From Shimia thalassica (lineage in GTDB: Bacteria; Pseudomonadota; Alphaproteobacteria; Rhodobacterales; Rhodobacteraceae): a stretch of 64,000 bases of DNA. The notes beneath the pieces were generated by a model. That model did not search any database and had not been told where the DNA came from. It saw only the letters and a list, made by a program, of their open reading frames with translations. A program made the translations under genes and the position numbers. Below, piece after piece: positions 27,066-36,724 of the stretch. The stretch covers positions 1,178,001 through 1,242,000 of the forward strand of contig NZ_CYTW01000001.1 in the NCBI RefSeq assembly GCF_001458215.1, in the 5' to 3' direction. Each line of letters opens with the position of its first letter. Within the stretch, counting starts at the first letter, position 1.

Positions 27066-28754
27066 ATGAACAACTCATTCCGCACCTTCTTTGCCGACAG
27101 CCTGAGACAGGCGCGCAATACCTGCAAGGGCGGATGGCGGGTGCTTGTCGACAAGGGCCCAAGCCAGTTCCAGTTCTGGTTGATCAGCCTCGTGATCGGG
27201 ATCGCGGCAGGGTTTTCCGCCCTGTTTTTCCGAAAAGGTATCAACTGGTTACAGTCCACCCTTTATGGCACCGATGACCTGACCACGTTGCACAGCTTTG
27301 CCGATACGCTGCCGTGGTACATGTTGCTGCTTATCCCGATTGCGGGCGGCTTAGTGGTTGGGGTGATCCTGCACAAATACACGCCGGACGGGCGTGTGCG
27401 TTCTGTGGCGGATGTGATTGAAGGGGCGGCTCTGAACGAAGGCCGCGTCGAAAAGCGAGAAGGACTGGCCTCTGCGCTGGCATCGCTCATCACGCTTAGT
27501 TCCGGCGGATCTTCGGGCCGGGAAGGGCCTGTGGTGCATATGGCCGCCGTGATCTCAAGCTGGGTCAGCAATCGGATCAAGGCAAACGGCATTACCGGAC
27601 GCGATTTGCTGGGCTGCGCTGTCGCGGCAGCTGTTTCCGCCTCGTTTAATGCCCCCATCGCGGGGGCCCTTTTCGCACTAGAGGTGGTTTTGCGCCATTT
27701 CGCGGTGCATGCCTTTGCCCCGATTACCATCGCCAGCGTGGCGGGCACGGTCATCAACCGGTTGGAATTTGGGGACGTGACCGAATTTCACCTGCCGGAT
27801 TCCGGCGCCCTGCAGTTCTATCAGGAACTTCCCGCGTTTTTGATGTTGGGCGGATTGTGCGGCTTTGTTGCCGTTGCATTGATGTGGACGATTTTCTGGG
27901 CCGAAGACATGGCAAATGTGATTCAGGCGCGGTCGCGCATCCCTCGTTGGTTGCGACCAGCGATCTCTGGGGCGTTGTTGGGGGGCTTGGCGATCTGGTT
28001 CCCGCATATCATCGGGGTTGGGTACGAGACCACATCGGCCGCACTGACGGGCAAATTGGTATTGCACGAGGCGATCGTGTTTGCGGTTCTCAAAGTTGTG
28101 GCCGTTTCGATCACAATGGCAGGGCGCATGGGCGGCGGCGTGTTTTCTCCGGCGTTGATGGTTGGGGCGCTGACGGGTCTTGCCTTTGGACTGATCGCGA
28201 CAAGCGTGTTTCCCGAGGTGTCCGGAACGATCACGCTTTATGCCTTGGCGGGAATGGGGGCCGTTGCTGCGGCGGTTCTGGGCGCGCCAATTTCGACGAC
28301 CCTGATCGTGTTCGAATTGACAGGCGACTGGCAAACGGGCCTTGCCGTGATGGTGAGCGTGTCCATCTCAACGGCGCTTGGTTCTCGTCTTGTGGACCGG
28401 TCTTTCTTCCTGTCACAGTTGGAAAGACGCAACGTGCATCTGGCGGCAGGACCACAGGCCTATCTGTTGTCGACCTTTAACGTGGGCGCAGTGATGCGGG
28501 ACAAAAACCACAAACGCGCGGCCCCCGAAGATGTCTGCTGGAAGATGATTTCAGACGGCATTTATGTCGATGGCAACGCCACGCTGGAAGCGGCCATGCC
28601 CATATTCGACAAGGCGGGGGTGACCTTTATTCCCGTGGTGACCCTGTCCGGCGAAGGGCAGCCTCCGGAACTGTGGGGGGCACTGTTCCATGTTGATGCG
28701 CTCAAAGCCTATAACAGGGCCTTGGCTGCGACGGCTGCGGAAGAACACAGCTAG
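27066..28754 (+). CDS. ClC-family chloride channel or H+/Cl- exchanger
   Basis: A 562-residue membrane protein with about 10-12 hydrophobic segments. ClC selectivity motifs are present: GSSGREGP at 148-155 with the gating glutamate E153, and GGVFSPALMVGALTG later, followed by GAPISTTLIVFELTG. The C-terminal 100 residues (NVGAVMRDKNHKRA onward) resemble degenerate CBS modules. The conserved gating Glu allows either channel or exchanger mode; sequence alone does not decide. The 132 bp upstream hold no clear feature and the ribosome site is weak. Confidence 0.93.
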   Translation: MNNSFRTFFADSLRQARNTCKGGWRVLVDKGPSQFQFWLISLVIGIAAGFSALFFRKGINWLQSTLYGTDDLTTLHSFADTLPWYMLLLIPIAGGLVVGVILHKYTPDGRVRSVADVIEGAALNEGRVEKREGLASALASLITLSSGGSSGREGPVVHMAAVISSWVSNRIKANGITGRDLLGCAVAAAVSASFNAPIAGALFALEVVLRHFAVHAFAPITIASVAGTVINRLEFGDVTEFHLPDSGALQFYQELPAFLMLGGLCGFVAVALMWTIFWAEDMANVIQARSRIPRWLRPAISGALLGGLAIWFPHIIGVGYETTSAALTGKLVLHEAIVFAVLKVVAVSITMAGRMGGGVFSPALMVGALTGLAFGLIATSVFPEVSGTITLYALAGMGAVAAAVLGAPISTTLIVFELTGDWQTGLAVMVSVSISTALGSRLVDRSFFLSQLERRNVHLAAGPQAYLLSTFNVGAVMRDKNHKRAAPEDVCWKMISDGIYVDGNATLEAAMPIFDKAGVTFIPVVTLSGEGQPPELWGALFHVDALKAYNRALAATAAEEHS

Positions 28755-28808
28755 AGAAATGCAAAGGCGCGCCAATCCCTAACATCTTATCAATCCGAAA
28801 GCTCGGGC

Positions 28809-29153
28809 TTATACCCGTTCGACGGCGACCTCGTCGGTCGAGTAGAATGCGATATAGTCCTTGATCCGTTCAGCGCCCTCAACAGGGGCTTCATAGCTCC
28901 AACCGGCGTTCTTGATCGTTTTTGACTTGGTTACGATCGAAAAATAGGTGGCGTCGCCTTTGTGCGGGCAGTGGGTGCTGTGATCGCTGGCGTCGAGAAA
29001 TGCCATGGCGATGTCAGCGCGAGGAAAATAGATCACAGGCGCCAGGTCACCTTCACTCAGCTCTAACGCATCTACGCTTTCGCCCAATGTTGCGCCGCCG
29101 GCGCGAACAACCCAGTTGCCGCCCGCTTTGCGGATGGTGATCTTTTTGTCCAT
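28809..29153 (-). CDS. DUF427 domain protein
   Basis: A 114-residue cytoplasmic protein with family features: the N-terminal KAGGNWVVRAGGATLGES, the PVIYFPRADI strand and HSTHCPHKGDATYFSI, where Cys and His are conserved in the family, plus NAGWSYEAPVEGAERIKDYIAFY. The ATG at 29153 is chosen over a TTG two codons earlier; GAGGG is upstream. DUF427 is a small beta fold of unknown function. It follows the aminopeptidase P gene on the same strand by 84 bp. Confidence 0.88.
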   Translation of the reverse strand: MDKKITIRKAGGNWVVRAGGATLGESVDALELSEGDLAPVIYFPRADIAMAFLDASDHSTHCPHKGDATYFSIVTKSKTIKNAGWSYEAPVEGAERIKDYIAFYSTDEVAVERV

Positions 29154-29237
29154 GTCCAATTTCCCTCAAATTCAGTCTGGCGCATCTTCGCGGATGCATA
29201 TGACACATTCGTGTCAGACGGCCGTGCCTCTGTACCC

Positions 29238-31040
29238 TTACAGTGGCGCCGTCGCGCGATCCAACCAGAAAGCGACGTCTTTGGCTAGTCTTGGCGTCAG
29301 GATATGACGACACGTCGCATGGTACGCATCGATCCAGGCGCGTTCGTCAGGTGTCAAAAGAGACGTTTCGATCAATTTTCGATCAATCGGCACCCAGGTC
29401 AGCGTTTTGAACTGAAGCATCTCGCGATGGGCATCACCGCTGGCAAGGGCAGGGGCCTTTTCTACAAGAACAAGGTTCTCGATGCGGATGCCAAAGGCGT
29501 CGGGCCGATAATAGCCGGGCTCATTTGACAGGATCATGCCTGCCTCAAGGGGCACGTCAGACATCCGGCTAAGACGTTGTGGTCCCTCGTGAACACAAAG
29601 ATACACCCCAACACCATGGCCCAATCCATGATCAAAATCCTGACCCGCAGCCCAAAGCGGCACGCGCCCGACAGCTTCGAGGTGTTTGCCGGCCAAGCCC
29701 TGAGGCCAGCGCAGCTTGGAAATCGCGATGACACCTTGCAGGACACGGGTAAAGGCCGCGCGTTCCTCTGCGCCGACGTCCCCGACCGGCAAAGTGCGCG
29801 TGATATCGGTGGTGCCATCGCGGTATTGGCCGCCACTGTCCAGCACCAAAAGATCACCGTCTTGCAATGTCCGGTTGGTGTCATGGGTCACGCGATAGTG
29901 GATCACGGCGCCATTTGGACCCGTGCCCGCAATCGTGTCAAAGCTGATATCCAATAGCGCATTGGTGGTACGGCGGGCCTCTTCCAGCCGGGTCACAACG
30001 TCGATCTCGGTTATACCGGTCTGCGCATGGGCGTCGAACCACGCCAGAAAATCACACACGGCCGCCGCATCGCGCAGGTGGGCTTCGGTGGTGCCCTGAA
30101 TCTCGGCTTCGTTTTTGCGCGCCTTGGGAAGTGCACAGGGATCATCGCCGCGCATCATGTCGATCCCGGCAGTTGCAAGAGCTTCCTGAACTGCGACAGG
30201 GGCGCTTGAGGCATCCAGCAATACAGGCCCCGAAAGGGTGCGCAGTGTCGTGAGAAACAGGTCGGGCACATGTTCGCGAATATCCGGCCCCAGGTGATCA
30301 TCTTCCAGCGCTTCAAGTTTTACCGGATCAATGAACAGGTCCATGTGACCGGTGTCATGCAGGATCGCAAACCCGTGTGGCACGGGGTTTCGCGGAATAT
30401 CCGCCCCGCGAATGTTCAGAAGCCATGCAATACTGTCGGGCAGGGTGATGACCGCCGCACGGCAACCCTTTTGGGACACCGTCTGCGCAAGTCTGGCACG
30501 TTTGTCCGCATGGCTTTCCCCTGCAAGGGCGCGGGGCTGTGCAACAACGGGTGCCTGTGGCGGATCGGGTTGGTCTTCCCAGATCCGATCAACCAAGTTT
30601 TGTACCGGCACGATCGAAATCTCGCTGCCCTTCAACGCCTTGGACAGGGCTTCGATCTGGTCGATGGTGTGCAGCCAGGGGTCAAAGCCGATCTTGGCAC
30701 CCGCCGCTGCATGGCTGCGCAGCCACGGACCAAGTTGTGTTTCCGGCCAATCCACTGGCGTGAAAACATCCGCAACCTGCTGTTTGACCTGAACCCGATA
30801 GCGTCCATCAACAAACACGCCTGCCGTGTCCGTCAGAGCAGCGCAAAAGCCGGCGGACCCTGTGAAACCTGTCAGCCAAGCCAATCGGTCGTCGCGTGCG
30901 GCGACATATTCGCCTTGGTGGGCGTCTGCGCGTGGCACAAGGAACCCGTCTAGGCCCTCTGCAATCAGTTCCTGACGCAAAGCCGCAAGACGAGGAGGGC
31001 CCTGTTCCGGTGTGGATGTCGCGTTGAAATCCTGGAACAT
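29238..31040 (-). CDS. Xaa-Pro aminopeptidase (M24B family)
   Basis: Aminopeptidase P removes N-terminal residues preceding proline; the two-metal site is in the C-terminal pita-bread domain. From the ATG at 31040 (GAGGAG seven bases upstream) it has 600 residues, the long eukaryote-like three-domain form: two creatinase-N-type domains (FLVPRADAHQGEY and SIAWLLNIRGADIPRNPVP) and the catalytic domain. Metal ligands are in DSGGQYRDGTTDITRT, HGLGHGVGVYLCVHEGP and ILSNEPGYYRPDAFGIRIEN. Upstream in-frame starts lack a ribosome site. Confidence 0.93.
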   Translation of the reverse strand: MFQDFNATSTPEQGPPRLAALRQELIAEGLDGFLVPRADAHQGEYVAARDDRLAWLTGFTGSAGFCAALTDTAGVFVDGRYRVQVKQQVADVFTPVDWPETQLGPWLRSHAAAGAKIGFDPWLHTIDQIEALSKALKGSEISIVPVQNLVDRIWEDQPDPPQAPVVAQPRALAGESHADKRARLAQTVSQKGCRAAVITLPDSIAWLLNIRGADIPRNPVPHGFAILHDTGHMDLFIDPVKLEALEDDHLGPDIREHVPDLFLTTLRTLSGPVLLDASSAPVAVQEALATAGIDMMRGDDPCALPKARKNEAEIQGTTEAHLRDAAAVCDFLAWFDAHAQTGITEIDVVTRLEEARRTTNALLDISFDTIAGTGPNGAVIHYRVTHDTNRTLQDGDLLVLDSGGQYRDGTTDITRTLPVGDVGAEERAAFTRVLQGVIAISKLRWPQGLAGKHLEAVGRVPLWAAGQDFDHGLGHGVGVYLCVHEGPQRLSRMSDVPLEAGMILSNEPGYYRPDAFGIRIENLVLVEKAPALASGDAHREMLQFKTLTWVPIDRKLIETSLLTPDERAWIDAYHATCRHILTPRLAKDVAFWLDRATAPL

Positions 31041-31093
31041 GGCTGCTCTCCTCAAATCTGTTTTTTGTTTATCCCGGTGCCGTTGAACCCGGC

Positions 31094-32971
31094 TTAGCCG
31101 ACTTTACGCATGCCCAACACGCGCGCCCGTTTGCGCGGATCGCTGTCAAACAGGCTGGCGAGTTGCTCGGTCATGGCGCCGGCCAACTGTTCGACATCTG
31201 TGATGGTCACGGCACGTTCGTAATACCGTGTCACGTCATGCCCGATCCCGATGGCAAGAAGCTCTACCAATTTGCGGTTTTCGACCATGGCAATCACATC
31301 GCGCAGGTGCTTCTCGAGATAGTTGGCGGGGTTAACCGACAAGGTCGAGTCATCGACCGGTGCGCCATCCGAGATGACCATGAGAATCTTGCGTTGTTCG
31401 CGGCGCGCCAGCATCCGGCGGTGCGCCCATTCCAGAGCCTCGCCATCGATGTTTTCCTTCAACAGGCCTTCTTTCATCATCAGCCCAAGATTGGGGCGGG
31501 TCCGGCGCCACGGCGCATCGGCGGATTTATAGATGATGTGACGCAGATCATTCAGACGCCCGGGTTGTTGTGGACGGCCGTCATTCAGCCAGCCTTCGCG
31601 GCTCAGGCCGCCTTTCCATGCCCGCGTCGTAAATCCGAGGATCTCGACCTTGACATTGCAGCGTTCCAGCGTGCGCGCCAAAACATCCGCACAGATCGCC
31701 GCGATCGAAATCGGACGGCCACGCATAGACCCGGAGTTGTCCAAAAGCAGAGTCACAACCGTGTCGCGGAATTCGGTATCCTGTTCGACCTTGAACGACA
31801 AAGGCGTTGTCGGGTTTGCCACCACACGGGCAAGACGCCCGGCATCAAGAATGCCTTCTTCCTGATCAAAGGACCAGCTGCGGTTCTGTTGGGCCTGCAA
31901 ACGGCGTTGCAGCTTATTAGCCAAACGGCTCACAGCGCCCTTGAGCGGTTCAAGCTGTTGATCGAGATAGGCGCGCAGGCGTTCAAGCTCGACGGGTTCG
32001 GCCAGATCTTCGGCGGCGATTTCCTCGTCAAAACTGGTATCAAATACCTTATAGTCCGGATCAGCGTCTGAAATGGGCTGCGGGGCCGGAGGCTCGAGGG
32101 GGGCTTCCCCCTCTGGCATTTCTGCGTCCTCGCCCAATTCATCTTCAGCCATCTCGTCCATCGAGACTTGGGCCTCCGACATGTCCTGTTGCTCTTCCTG
32201 CGATTGCTCGGGGCTGGCTTCGGACTCGTCATCCTGATTGTCATCCTGACCCGAGGAATCCGGATCTGGCTGCTCTTCTGCATCGTCTTCGGCGTCGTCT
32301 TGTTGATCATCTTCCTGATCGGGGTCATCCCCCAACTGATCGCCATAACCGAGATCGTCGATGATCTGACGGGCAAACTTGGCAAAGCTTTTCTGGTCGG
32401 ACAGCAGGGAATCCAGATCGCTCAGCGTATCGCCGGTCTGTTGTTCGATATAGCCCTGCCACAGCTCCATCACGTTGCGTGCGGAATCGGGCAGGTCGCG
32501 CCCTGTTGCCAGATGGCGGATCAGATACCCTGCAGCAACGGCAAGAGGCGCCTCTGAGGCGCTTTTGATGTCACCAAAGCCACGGCCGCGGGCTTCGTGT
32601 TCGATCTTCGCATCAATGTTGCCGGCGGTGCCGGGCATGTCGCGCGCGCCCATGGCCTCGCAACGGGCGGTCTCCATGGATTCATAGAGATCGCGGGCCA
32701 TCCCCTGTTGGGGGATGTATTTCGCATGTGTGCTGCCGTCGTGGTATTTGTAGCGCAATGCCAGAGCATCCGCCGTACCTCGTGCCAGCAAAACTTCGTC
32801 GCGTGTCATCCGGCGGCTGACTTGTGGCAGCCGCACCTGCTCTCCGGAAACACCCGACGGATCAACGGTATAGGTCACCGAAAGCTCGGGGTTGTCGGCC
32901 ATCACCTTGGTGGCTTCCGCCAGCGCCTTTTTGAATGGATCGGCGGGGTTATCGGATGTTTTTTTCATCAT
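31094..32971 (-). CDS. cobT: Aerobic cobaltochelatase subunit CobT
   Basis: With CobN and CobS it inserts cobalt into hydrogenobyrinate a,c-diamide in aerobic cobalamin synthesis. It has 625 residues: an N-terminal domain (1-205), a strongly acidic linker (about 208-300, runs of Asp/Glu/Gln) and a C-terminal VWA domain with an intact MIDAS motif DNSGSM at 411-416. It is related to BchD of magnesium chelatase. Its ATG overlaps the stop of a small secreted protein gene by ATGA, and cobS lies just before that. Confidence 0.95.
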   Translation of the reverse strand: MMKKTSDNPADPFKKALAEATKVMADNPELSVTYTVDPSGVSGEQVRLPQVSRRMTRDEVLLARGTADALALRYKYHDGSTHAKYIPQQGMARDLYESMETARCEAMGARDMPGTAGNIDAKIEHEARGRGFGDIKSASEAPLAVAAGYLIRHLATGRDLPDSARNVMELWQGYIEQQTGDTLSDLDSLLSDQKSFAKFARQIIDDLGYGDQLGDDPDQEDDQQDDAEDDAEEQPDPDSSGQDDNQDDESEASPEQSQEEQQDMSEAQVSMDEMAEDELGEDAEMPEGEAPLEPPAPQPISDADPDYKVFDTSFDEEIAAEDLAEPVELERLRAYLDQQLEPLKGAVSRLANKLQRRLQAQQNRSWSFDQEEGILDAGRLARVVANPTTPLSFKVEQDTEFRDTVVTLLLDNSGSMRGRPISIAAICADVLARTLERCNVKVEILGFTTRAWKGGLSREGWLNDGRPQQPGRLNDLRHIIYKSADAPWRRTRPNLGLMMKEGLLKENIDGEALEWAHRRMLARREQRKILMVISDGAPVDDSTLSVNPANYLEKHLRDVIAMVENRKLVELLAIGIGHDVTRYYERAVTITDVEQLAGAMTEQLASLFDSDPRKRARVLGMRKVG

Positions 32972-33375
32972 TCATTTCCGAACCTGGATAAACACGTTGC
33001 TTTGTCGGACTTGTACAGCTCAAGTTCGCTGAAAGGCGTGGGAAGTTCAACCGCCTGAAAGGCCTCAAGGTAGTCTACTACAAAATCATTTTCATTCGTC
33101 GGGTGCAGTTCGATTGCCTGCTGAATCCGCTTTTGCAGCGATTTGTCGTGAACCCAGACATAAGGGTCTTTCCAAATCTCCGGCTGCGCTGATGATAGTG
33201 CAGCACGTTGCCTGAGAGCAGAACTGCGGATTGCGAGTGTGAAATCCGAACACCGCCACGCTACATAAGCCGGATCGCTGCTCCAGCCACTTTGCGCCAT
33301 GGGGCGCAACCGCGCTTGCGCCGCACCTCCCAGAAGGGACAGTGCGAGCAAGGCAGTCAGGGCAACCTTAGCCAA
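32968..33375 (-). CDS. Small secreted protein between cobS and cobT
   Basis: A 135-residue protein with a signal peptide ([19 protein letters not shown], cleavage near residue 21) and two Cys in the mature part (RCSDFTLA and ATCLSRF), possibly a disulfide. The start appears to be TTG at 33375, overlapping the cobS stop by 8 bp, because a TGA lies two codons upstream; its own stop overlaps cobT by ATGA. So translation is coupled across all three genes although this product leaves the cytoplasm. I recognise no domain. The coding call rests on the signal peptide and overlaps. Confidence 0.7.
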   Translation of the reverse strand: MAKVALTALLALSLLGGAAQARLRPMAQSGWSSDPAYVAWRCSDFTLAIRSSALRQRAALSSAQPEIWKDPYVWVHDKSLQKRIQQAIELHPTNENDFVVDYLEAFQAVELPTPFSELELYKSDKATCLSRFGNE

Positions 33376-34354
33376 GGCTCACGCTCGCCGCGCTTTCTGG
33401 CAGTTCCTCGTCAAACAGACGCTGATAGAACTCGGCTACGGTCTGGCGTTCCAACTCGTCACATTTGTTGAGGAAGGTCAGACGGAAGGCATACCCTATA
33501 TCGCGGAAAATCTCTGCGTTTTCGGCCCATGTGATAACGGTCCGTGGCGACATCACTGTCGACAGATCGCCGTTCATGAACGCGGTACGGGTCAGGTCCG
33601 CAACGGTCACCATCTGTTTCACTGTCTTGCGGCCCGCTTCGGTGTTGAAATGCGGGTTCTTTGACAGAACAATGTTGGTTTCCGCGTCAATCGACAGATA
33701 GTTCAGCGTCGCGACCAAAGACCAACGGTCCATCTGGGCTTGGTTGATCTGCTGTGTGCCGTGGTACAAACCGGTTGTGTCACCCAGACCGACAGTGTTC
33801 GCGGTTGCGAACAGACGGAAATAGGGGTGCGGTTTGATGATTTCGTTCTGGTCCAGAAGGGTCAGCTTACCATCGGTTTCCAGAACACGCTGGATCACAA
33901 ACATCACGTCGGCACGACCGGCATCGTATTCGTCGAACACGATCGCAACAGGGTTACGCAGCGCCCAAGGCAAAATGCCTTCGTGGAATTCCGTGACCTG
34001 CTTGCCGTCTTTCAATTTGATCGCGTCTTTACCGATCAGGTCGATCCGGCTGATGTGGCTATCAAGGTTCACACGAACCGAAGGCCAGTTCAGGCGCGCG
34101 GCAACCTGTTCGATGTGGGTAGATTTACCAGTGCCGTGGTAGCCTTGGATCATCACACGGCGGTTGCGGGCAAACCCTGCCAAAATCGCCAAAGTCGTGT
34201 CCGGGTCGAACTTGTAGGTGTGGTCAATGTCCGGCACACGATCCGTGTGATCCGCGAATCCTTTGACCGTCATGTCCGTGTCGATGCCGAATACTTCACG
34301 AACCGAAATGGCTTCGGTTGGTTTCGCATTGATATCGGTCAGCCCGTCCGCCAT
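33368..34354 (-). CDS. cobS: Aerobic cobaltochelatase subunit CobS
   Basis: AAA+ ATPase partner of CobT in cobalt insertion. It has 328 residues. Walker [10 protein letters not shown] at 71-79, Walker [11 protein letters not shown], sensor region [12 protein letters not shown] and a C-terminal lid. The start has AAGGA upstream. Upstream, on the minus-strand leader, CCGGT-AAAAAG-ACCGG (34377-34392) is a small hairpin near the ribosome site, but no cobalamin riboswitch B12 box is visible in the 199 bp to msrB. First gene of the cobS/secreted/cobT unit. Confidence 0.95.
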   Translation of the reverse strand: MADGLTDINAKPTEAISVREVFGIDTDMTVKGFADHTDRVPDIDHTYKFDPDTTLAILAGFARNRRVMIQGYHGTGKSTHIEQVAARLNWPSVRVNLDSHISRIDLIGKDAIKLKDGKQVTEFHEGILPWALRNPVAIVFDEYDAGRADVMFVIQRVLETDGKLTLLDQNEIIKPHPYFRLFATANTVGLGDTTGLYHGTQQINQAQMDRWSLVATLNYLSIDAETNIVLSKNPHFNTEAGRKTVKQMVTVADLTRTAFMNGDLSTVMSPRTVITWAENAEIFRDIGYAFRLTFLNKCDELERQTVAEFYQRLFDEELPESAASVSLG

Positions 34355-34553
34355 CTTTGTCGATCCTTCTCAATATCCGGTCTTTTTACCGGGGAATAAA
34401 CTTTTGCAAACTCCTGCACCATATCGGCGCCAGCCACAAGGGGAAGAGCAAAGCGACGTCGCGATGTCACATTCCTCGCGTTCTTGTGCGGACCTTTGAT
34501 TTGATGCTTGAGAAAGAAATGTCCAGTTTCTGTAAGGAAGAAGGAGAAAAACC

Positions 34554-35030
34554 ATGCATAGACGCGCATTTCTGGCAGGTGCAACGGCACTTGTGGGCAC
34601 CGGCCTGATGATCGGGCGACCGACCCTCGCTTCGGCAACCACGTTTGAGGTGACACATTCCGATTCTGAATGGCGGTCCATGCTGACATCGCTGGAATAC
34701 AAGGTCATGCGCAAGCAGGGAACCGAGCGTGCCGGGTCATCCCCTTTGGACAAGGTCTATGACAAAGGGACCTACCACTGTCGCGGATGTGATTTGCCGC
34801 TTTATTCAAGCAAAACCAAATTCGACAGCGGAACAGGCTGGCCAAGTTTCTGGAAAGCCAAGAAAAACGCAATCGGTACACAACCAGACAGAACCATATG
34901 GGGCGTGCACACGGAATGCCATTGCCGTCGATGCGGGTCTCACCTTGGACATATCTTTGATGATGGGCCTAAACCAACCGGCAAACGCCACTGCATCAAT
35001 GGGGTGTCTCTGGTGTTCAAGCCTGCCTAA
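34554..35030 (+). CDS. msrB: Tat-exported peptide-methionine (R)-S-oxide reductase
   Basis: Reduces the R-sulfoxide of methionine in proteins. The 158-residue protein begins MHRRAFLAG with a hydrophobic stretch to about residue 28, a twin-arginine-type signal, so it acts in the periplasm rather than the cytoplasm. Structural zinc pairs are C76/C79 (YHCRGC) and C124/C127 (CRRCGSHLGH); the catalytic Cys147 is in RHCINGVSL. Typical MsrB length after the signal. AGGAAGAAGGAG precedes the ATG. Divergent from cobS. Confidence 0.93.
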   Translation: MHRRAFLAGATALVGTGLMIGRPTLASATTFEVTHSDSEWRSMLTSLEYKVMRKQGTERAGSSPLDKVYDKGTYHCRGCDLPLYSSKTKFDSGTGWPSFWKAKKNAIGTQPDRTIWGVHTECHCRRCGSHLGHIFDDGPKPTGKRHCINGVSLVFKPA

Positions 35031-35479
35031 TTGGCGGGCGAAAGCTGCCGGATTGGGCGCACGGGTGTTGTTTAAATTTCTGCCGTGCAAGAAACCGCCC
35101 GCGTCTAAGAGTGCAGCGGATTTGATAGGCGCAATAGGCGCCGAACGGGGCCTTTTTCTTGTCAGATCACGTGTCCGACCGACGCATGTGCGCGTCTGGA
35201 ACGTGTATGCGCCAAGCTTACTTATTCATAAGCTGCTTCAATCTCGGCGATGGTGTCATGGCGCGTGATCTGAGTCTCTTGTTGTCGCCCAAAGGCACTG
35301 CTCAAGCGTGAACATAGAAGCGATGGCGGCCCTTTGGACGGATTGAAACACGTTTGGGTGCCATCCGTTCACGCGTCCTCCCAGCGGCGTGGCATGAATA
35401 TTTGATCGCTTGTGAAAATATCTGGTTTTCTGAACAAAAACAGATCATTCTGGCTTTGGAATTCTAGGAGATATCTCAC
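35031..35479. other. 449-bp intergenic region with hairpins and possible gene remnants
   Basis: No convincing gene. GGCGC-AATAG-GCGCC at 35128-35142, then CGGGGCCTTTTTCTT, could be a weak terminator for msrB. On the minus strand a 20-codon frame (35364-35302, MAPKRVSIRPKG then RHRFYVHA) follows GGGAGGA by 11 bases, and a second frame ending at 35222 reads ITRHDTIAEIEAAYE without a good start; these may be a small basic peptide or remnants of a broken gene, or chance. At 35420-35445 an inverted repeat precedes the lipoprotein gene. Confidence 0.4.
35420..35445. promoter_or_regulatory. Imperfect inverted repeat upstream of the small lipoprotein gene
   Basis: ATCTGGTTTT (35420-35429) and AAAAACAGAT (35436-35445) match at nine of ten positions around CTGAAC, ending 34 bp before the ATG at 35480. 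It could be an operator or a leader hairpin. No regulator gene is adjacent. Confidence 0.35.
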
Positions 35480-35743
35480 ATGAACAAGTCTTTTTGGCTC
35501 ATCGGGAGTGCGGTTCTGTTGCTCTCGGCTTGCGAAGAGTTCGAAGGCGGCGCTTCTAGCCCATATCTAAGCGAGGTGCCCGAGGGGGTTCGGGAAATGG
35601 CAGCACCACATCAGGATTTGAGCGCGGTCAAAATTGATCCCGCTGATGGTTGTTACGTCTATCGCCATGTTGGCCCGGTCGAGACAACATTCCTGCCTTT
35701 GAGAACATCCGAAGGGCGCCCGATCTGTTCGCGGGCGTCTTAG
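35480..35743 (+). CDS. Small lipoprotein of unknown function
   Basis: An 87-residue protein with a lipoprotein signal: MNKSFWLIGSAVLLLSAC, acylated Cys18. The short mature part has two Cys (DGCYVYRH and PICSRAS), likely a disulfide, in a compact beta-like segment (GCYVYRHVGPVETTFLPLRT). AGGAG precedes the ATG. No family is recognised. It stands alone between a 449-bp gap and a strong bidirectional terminator, opposite an L,D-transpeptidase. Confidence 0.75.
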   Translation: MNKSFWLIGSAVLLLSACEEFEGGASSPYLSEVPEGVREMAAPHQDLSAVKIDPADGCYVYRHVGPVETTFLPLRTSEGRPICSRAS

Positions 35744-35770
35744 GTTTCCTATCTGAGGTCAGGACAAACA

Positions 35771-35804
35771 AAAAGCGGTTGAGAAGTGCTTCTCAACCGC
35801 TTTT
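35771..35804. terminator. Bidirectional terminator, 16-bp perfect stem
   Basis: AAAAGCGGTTGAGAAG (35771-35786) pairs with CTTCTCAACCGCTTTT (35789-35804) around TG. The A and T ends supply T runs on both strands, so it can stop the lipoprotein transcript (plus) and the L,D-transpeptidase transcript (minus). Confidence 0.9.
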
Positions 35805-35828
35805 CTATTTGAGATAGGTTTGAGGCGC

Positions 35829-36476
35829 CTAGGCCTCTGGGGCGTGCAGGTGCACGGTCGACCCTGTTTCGACATGTTCATACAAATCGTTAATATGCGC
35901 CATAACCATGCGCACACAGCCGGAACTGGCGCGGCCACCGATAGAACGCGGGTGGGGCGAGCCGTGAATGCGCAGGTAGGTGTCGCGGTTGCCCGAGAAC
36001 AGGTAAAGGGCGCGTGATCCCAAGGGATTGGTTGGTCCACCGTTCATACCATCTGCATATTTCGCGTAATCTTGTGGGTCCCGCTCGATCATCGCGGCGG
36101 TGGGTGTCCACGTGGGCCATTTTGCCTTGCGCCGGATGGTGTAGGTTCCGGGCTCGTACAGGTTGCCACGTGCAATCGCCACACCATAGCGCATCGCGGT
36201 GCCATCACCGCGAATGTGATAGAGATACCGCGCCACCGCATCAACGTGAATATCGCCTGGTGTCAGACCAGGGTTTGCCTTCACGGTCTGGGGCAAAAAG
36301 CGGGGATGGAAGCCCCAAGGGTTCGTTGTGCCCGGATCATAGTTCGCAGGCGTGACCTGCGCATCCCAAGCCGACCATTTGGAACTGTCCGAAACAGGTC
36401 CGGCCCAAGCCGCGCCGGTAATGGGCGCAGAAAACAAGGCGGCGGTGGAAATCATAAAATTGCGTCTGGTCAACAT
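35829..36476 (-). CDS. Tat-exported L,D-transpeptidase (YkuD family)
   Basis: Periplasmic enzyme that makes 3-3 peptidoglycan crosslinks or attaches proteins to the wall. It has 215 residues. The N-terminus MLTRRNFMISTAALFSAP is twin-arginine-like, cleavage near AWA-G (residue 26). The YkuD active site is intact: IHGSPHPRSIGGRASSGCVRM, with His171 and nucleophile Cys187. The N-terminal IHVDAVARYLYHI and GVAIARGNLYEPGTYTI are typical of the roseobacter/rhizobial short ErfK group. It probably works on the m-DAP wall made by the dcw genes. Confidence 0.93.
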   Translation of the reverse strand: MLTRRNFMISTAALFSAPITGAAWAGPVSDSSKWSAWDAQVTPANYDPGTTNPWGFHPRFLPQTVKANPGLTPGDIHVDAVARYLYHIRGDGTAMRYGVAIARGNLYEPGTYTIRRKAKWPTWTPTAAMIERDPQDYAKYADGMNGGPTNPLGSRALYLFSGNRDTYLRIHGSPHPRSIGGRASSGCVRMVMAHINDLYEHVETGSTVHLHAPEA

Positions 36477-36701
36477 GGGGCCACTGGTCCTGGCTTGGAG
36501 AATTTGACCTATGATATGCTGTAAAAATGCAGCTAATCAATCTCGGAACCCATCACATAGGCGTGTTTAGGCTCAATCAAAATTGAAGGTGATAAATATG
36601 CCAAGGCGATGATCAAGGCCGAGAACCGGACAACCCCGACCTAAATCGCCATTTGTGATGACGACAGAAAGGCGGCATGCCCCGTGCGCCAGACAGCAAA
36701 A

Positions 36702-36720
36702 AGGCCCCGAAACGGGGCCT
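36702..36720 (-). terminator. Terminator of the J-domain gene
   Basis: AGGCCCCG (36702-36709) and CGGGGCCT (36713-36720) form an 8-bp stem with an AAA loop; on the minus strand it is followed by TTTTTGCTG. It lies four bases past the J-domain stop. The rest of the 248-bp gap 36477-36724 holds nothing I can name beyond the upstream region of the L,D-transpeptidase. Confidence 0.85.
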
Positions 36721-36724
36721 TTCA

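Noticed and set aside
34355-34553. Possible cobalamin riboswitch before cobS
   Set aside because: No B12-box (AGCC-CTG type) or multi-stem core was found on the minus strand; only a small CCGGT hairpin.
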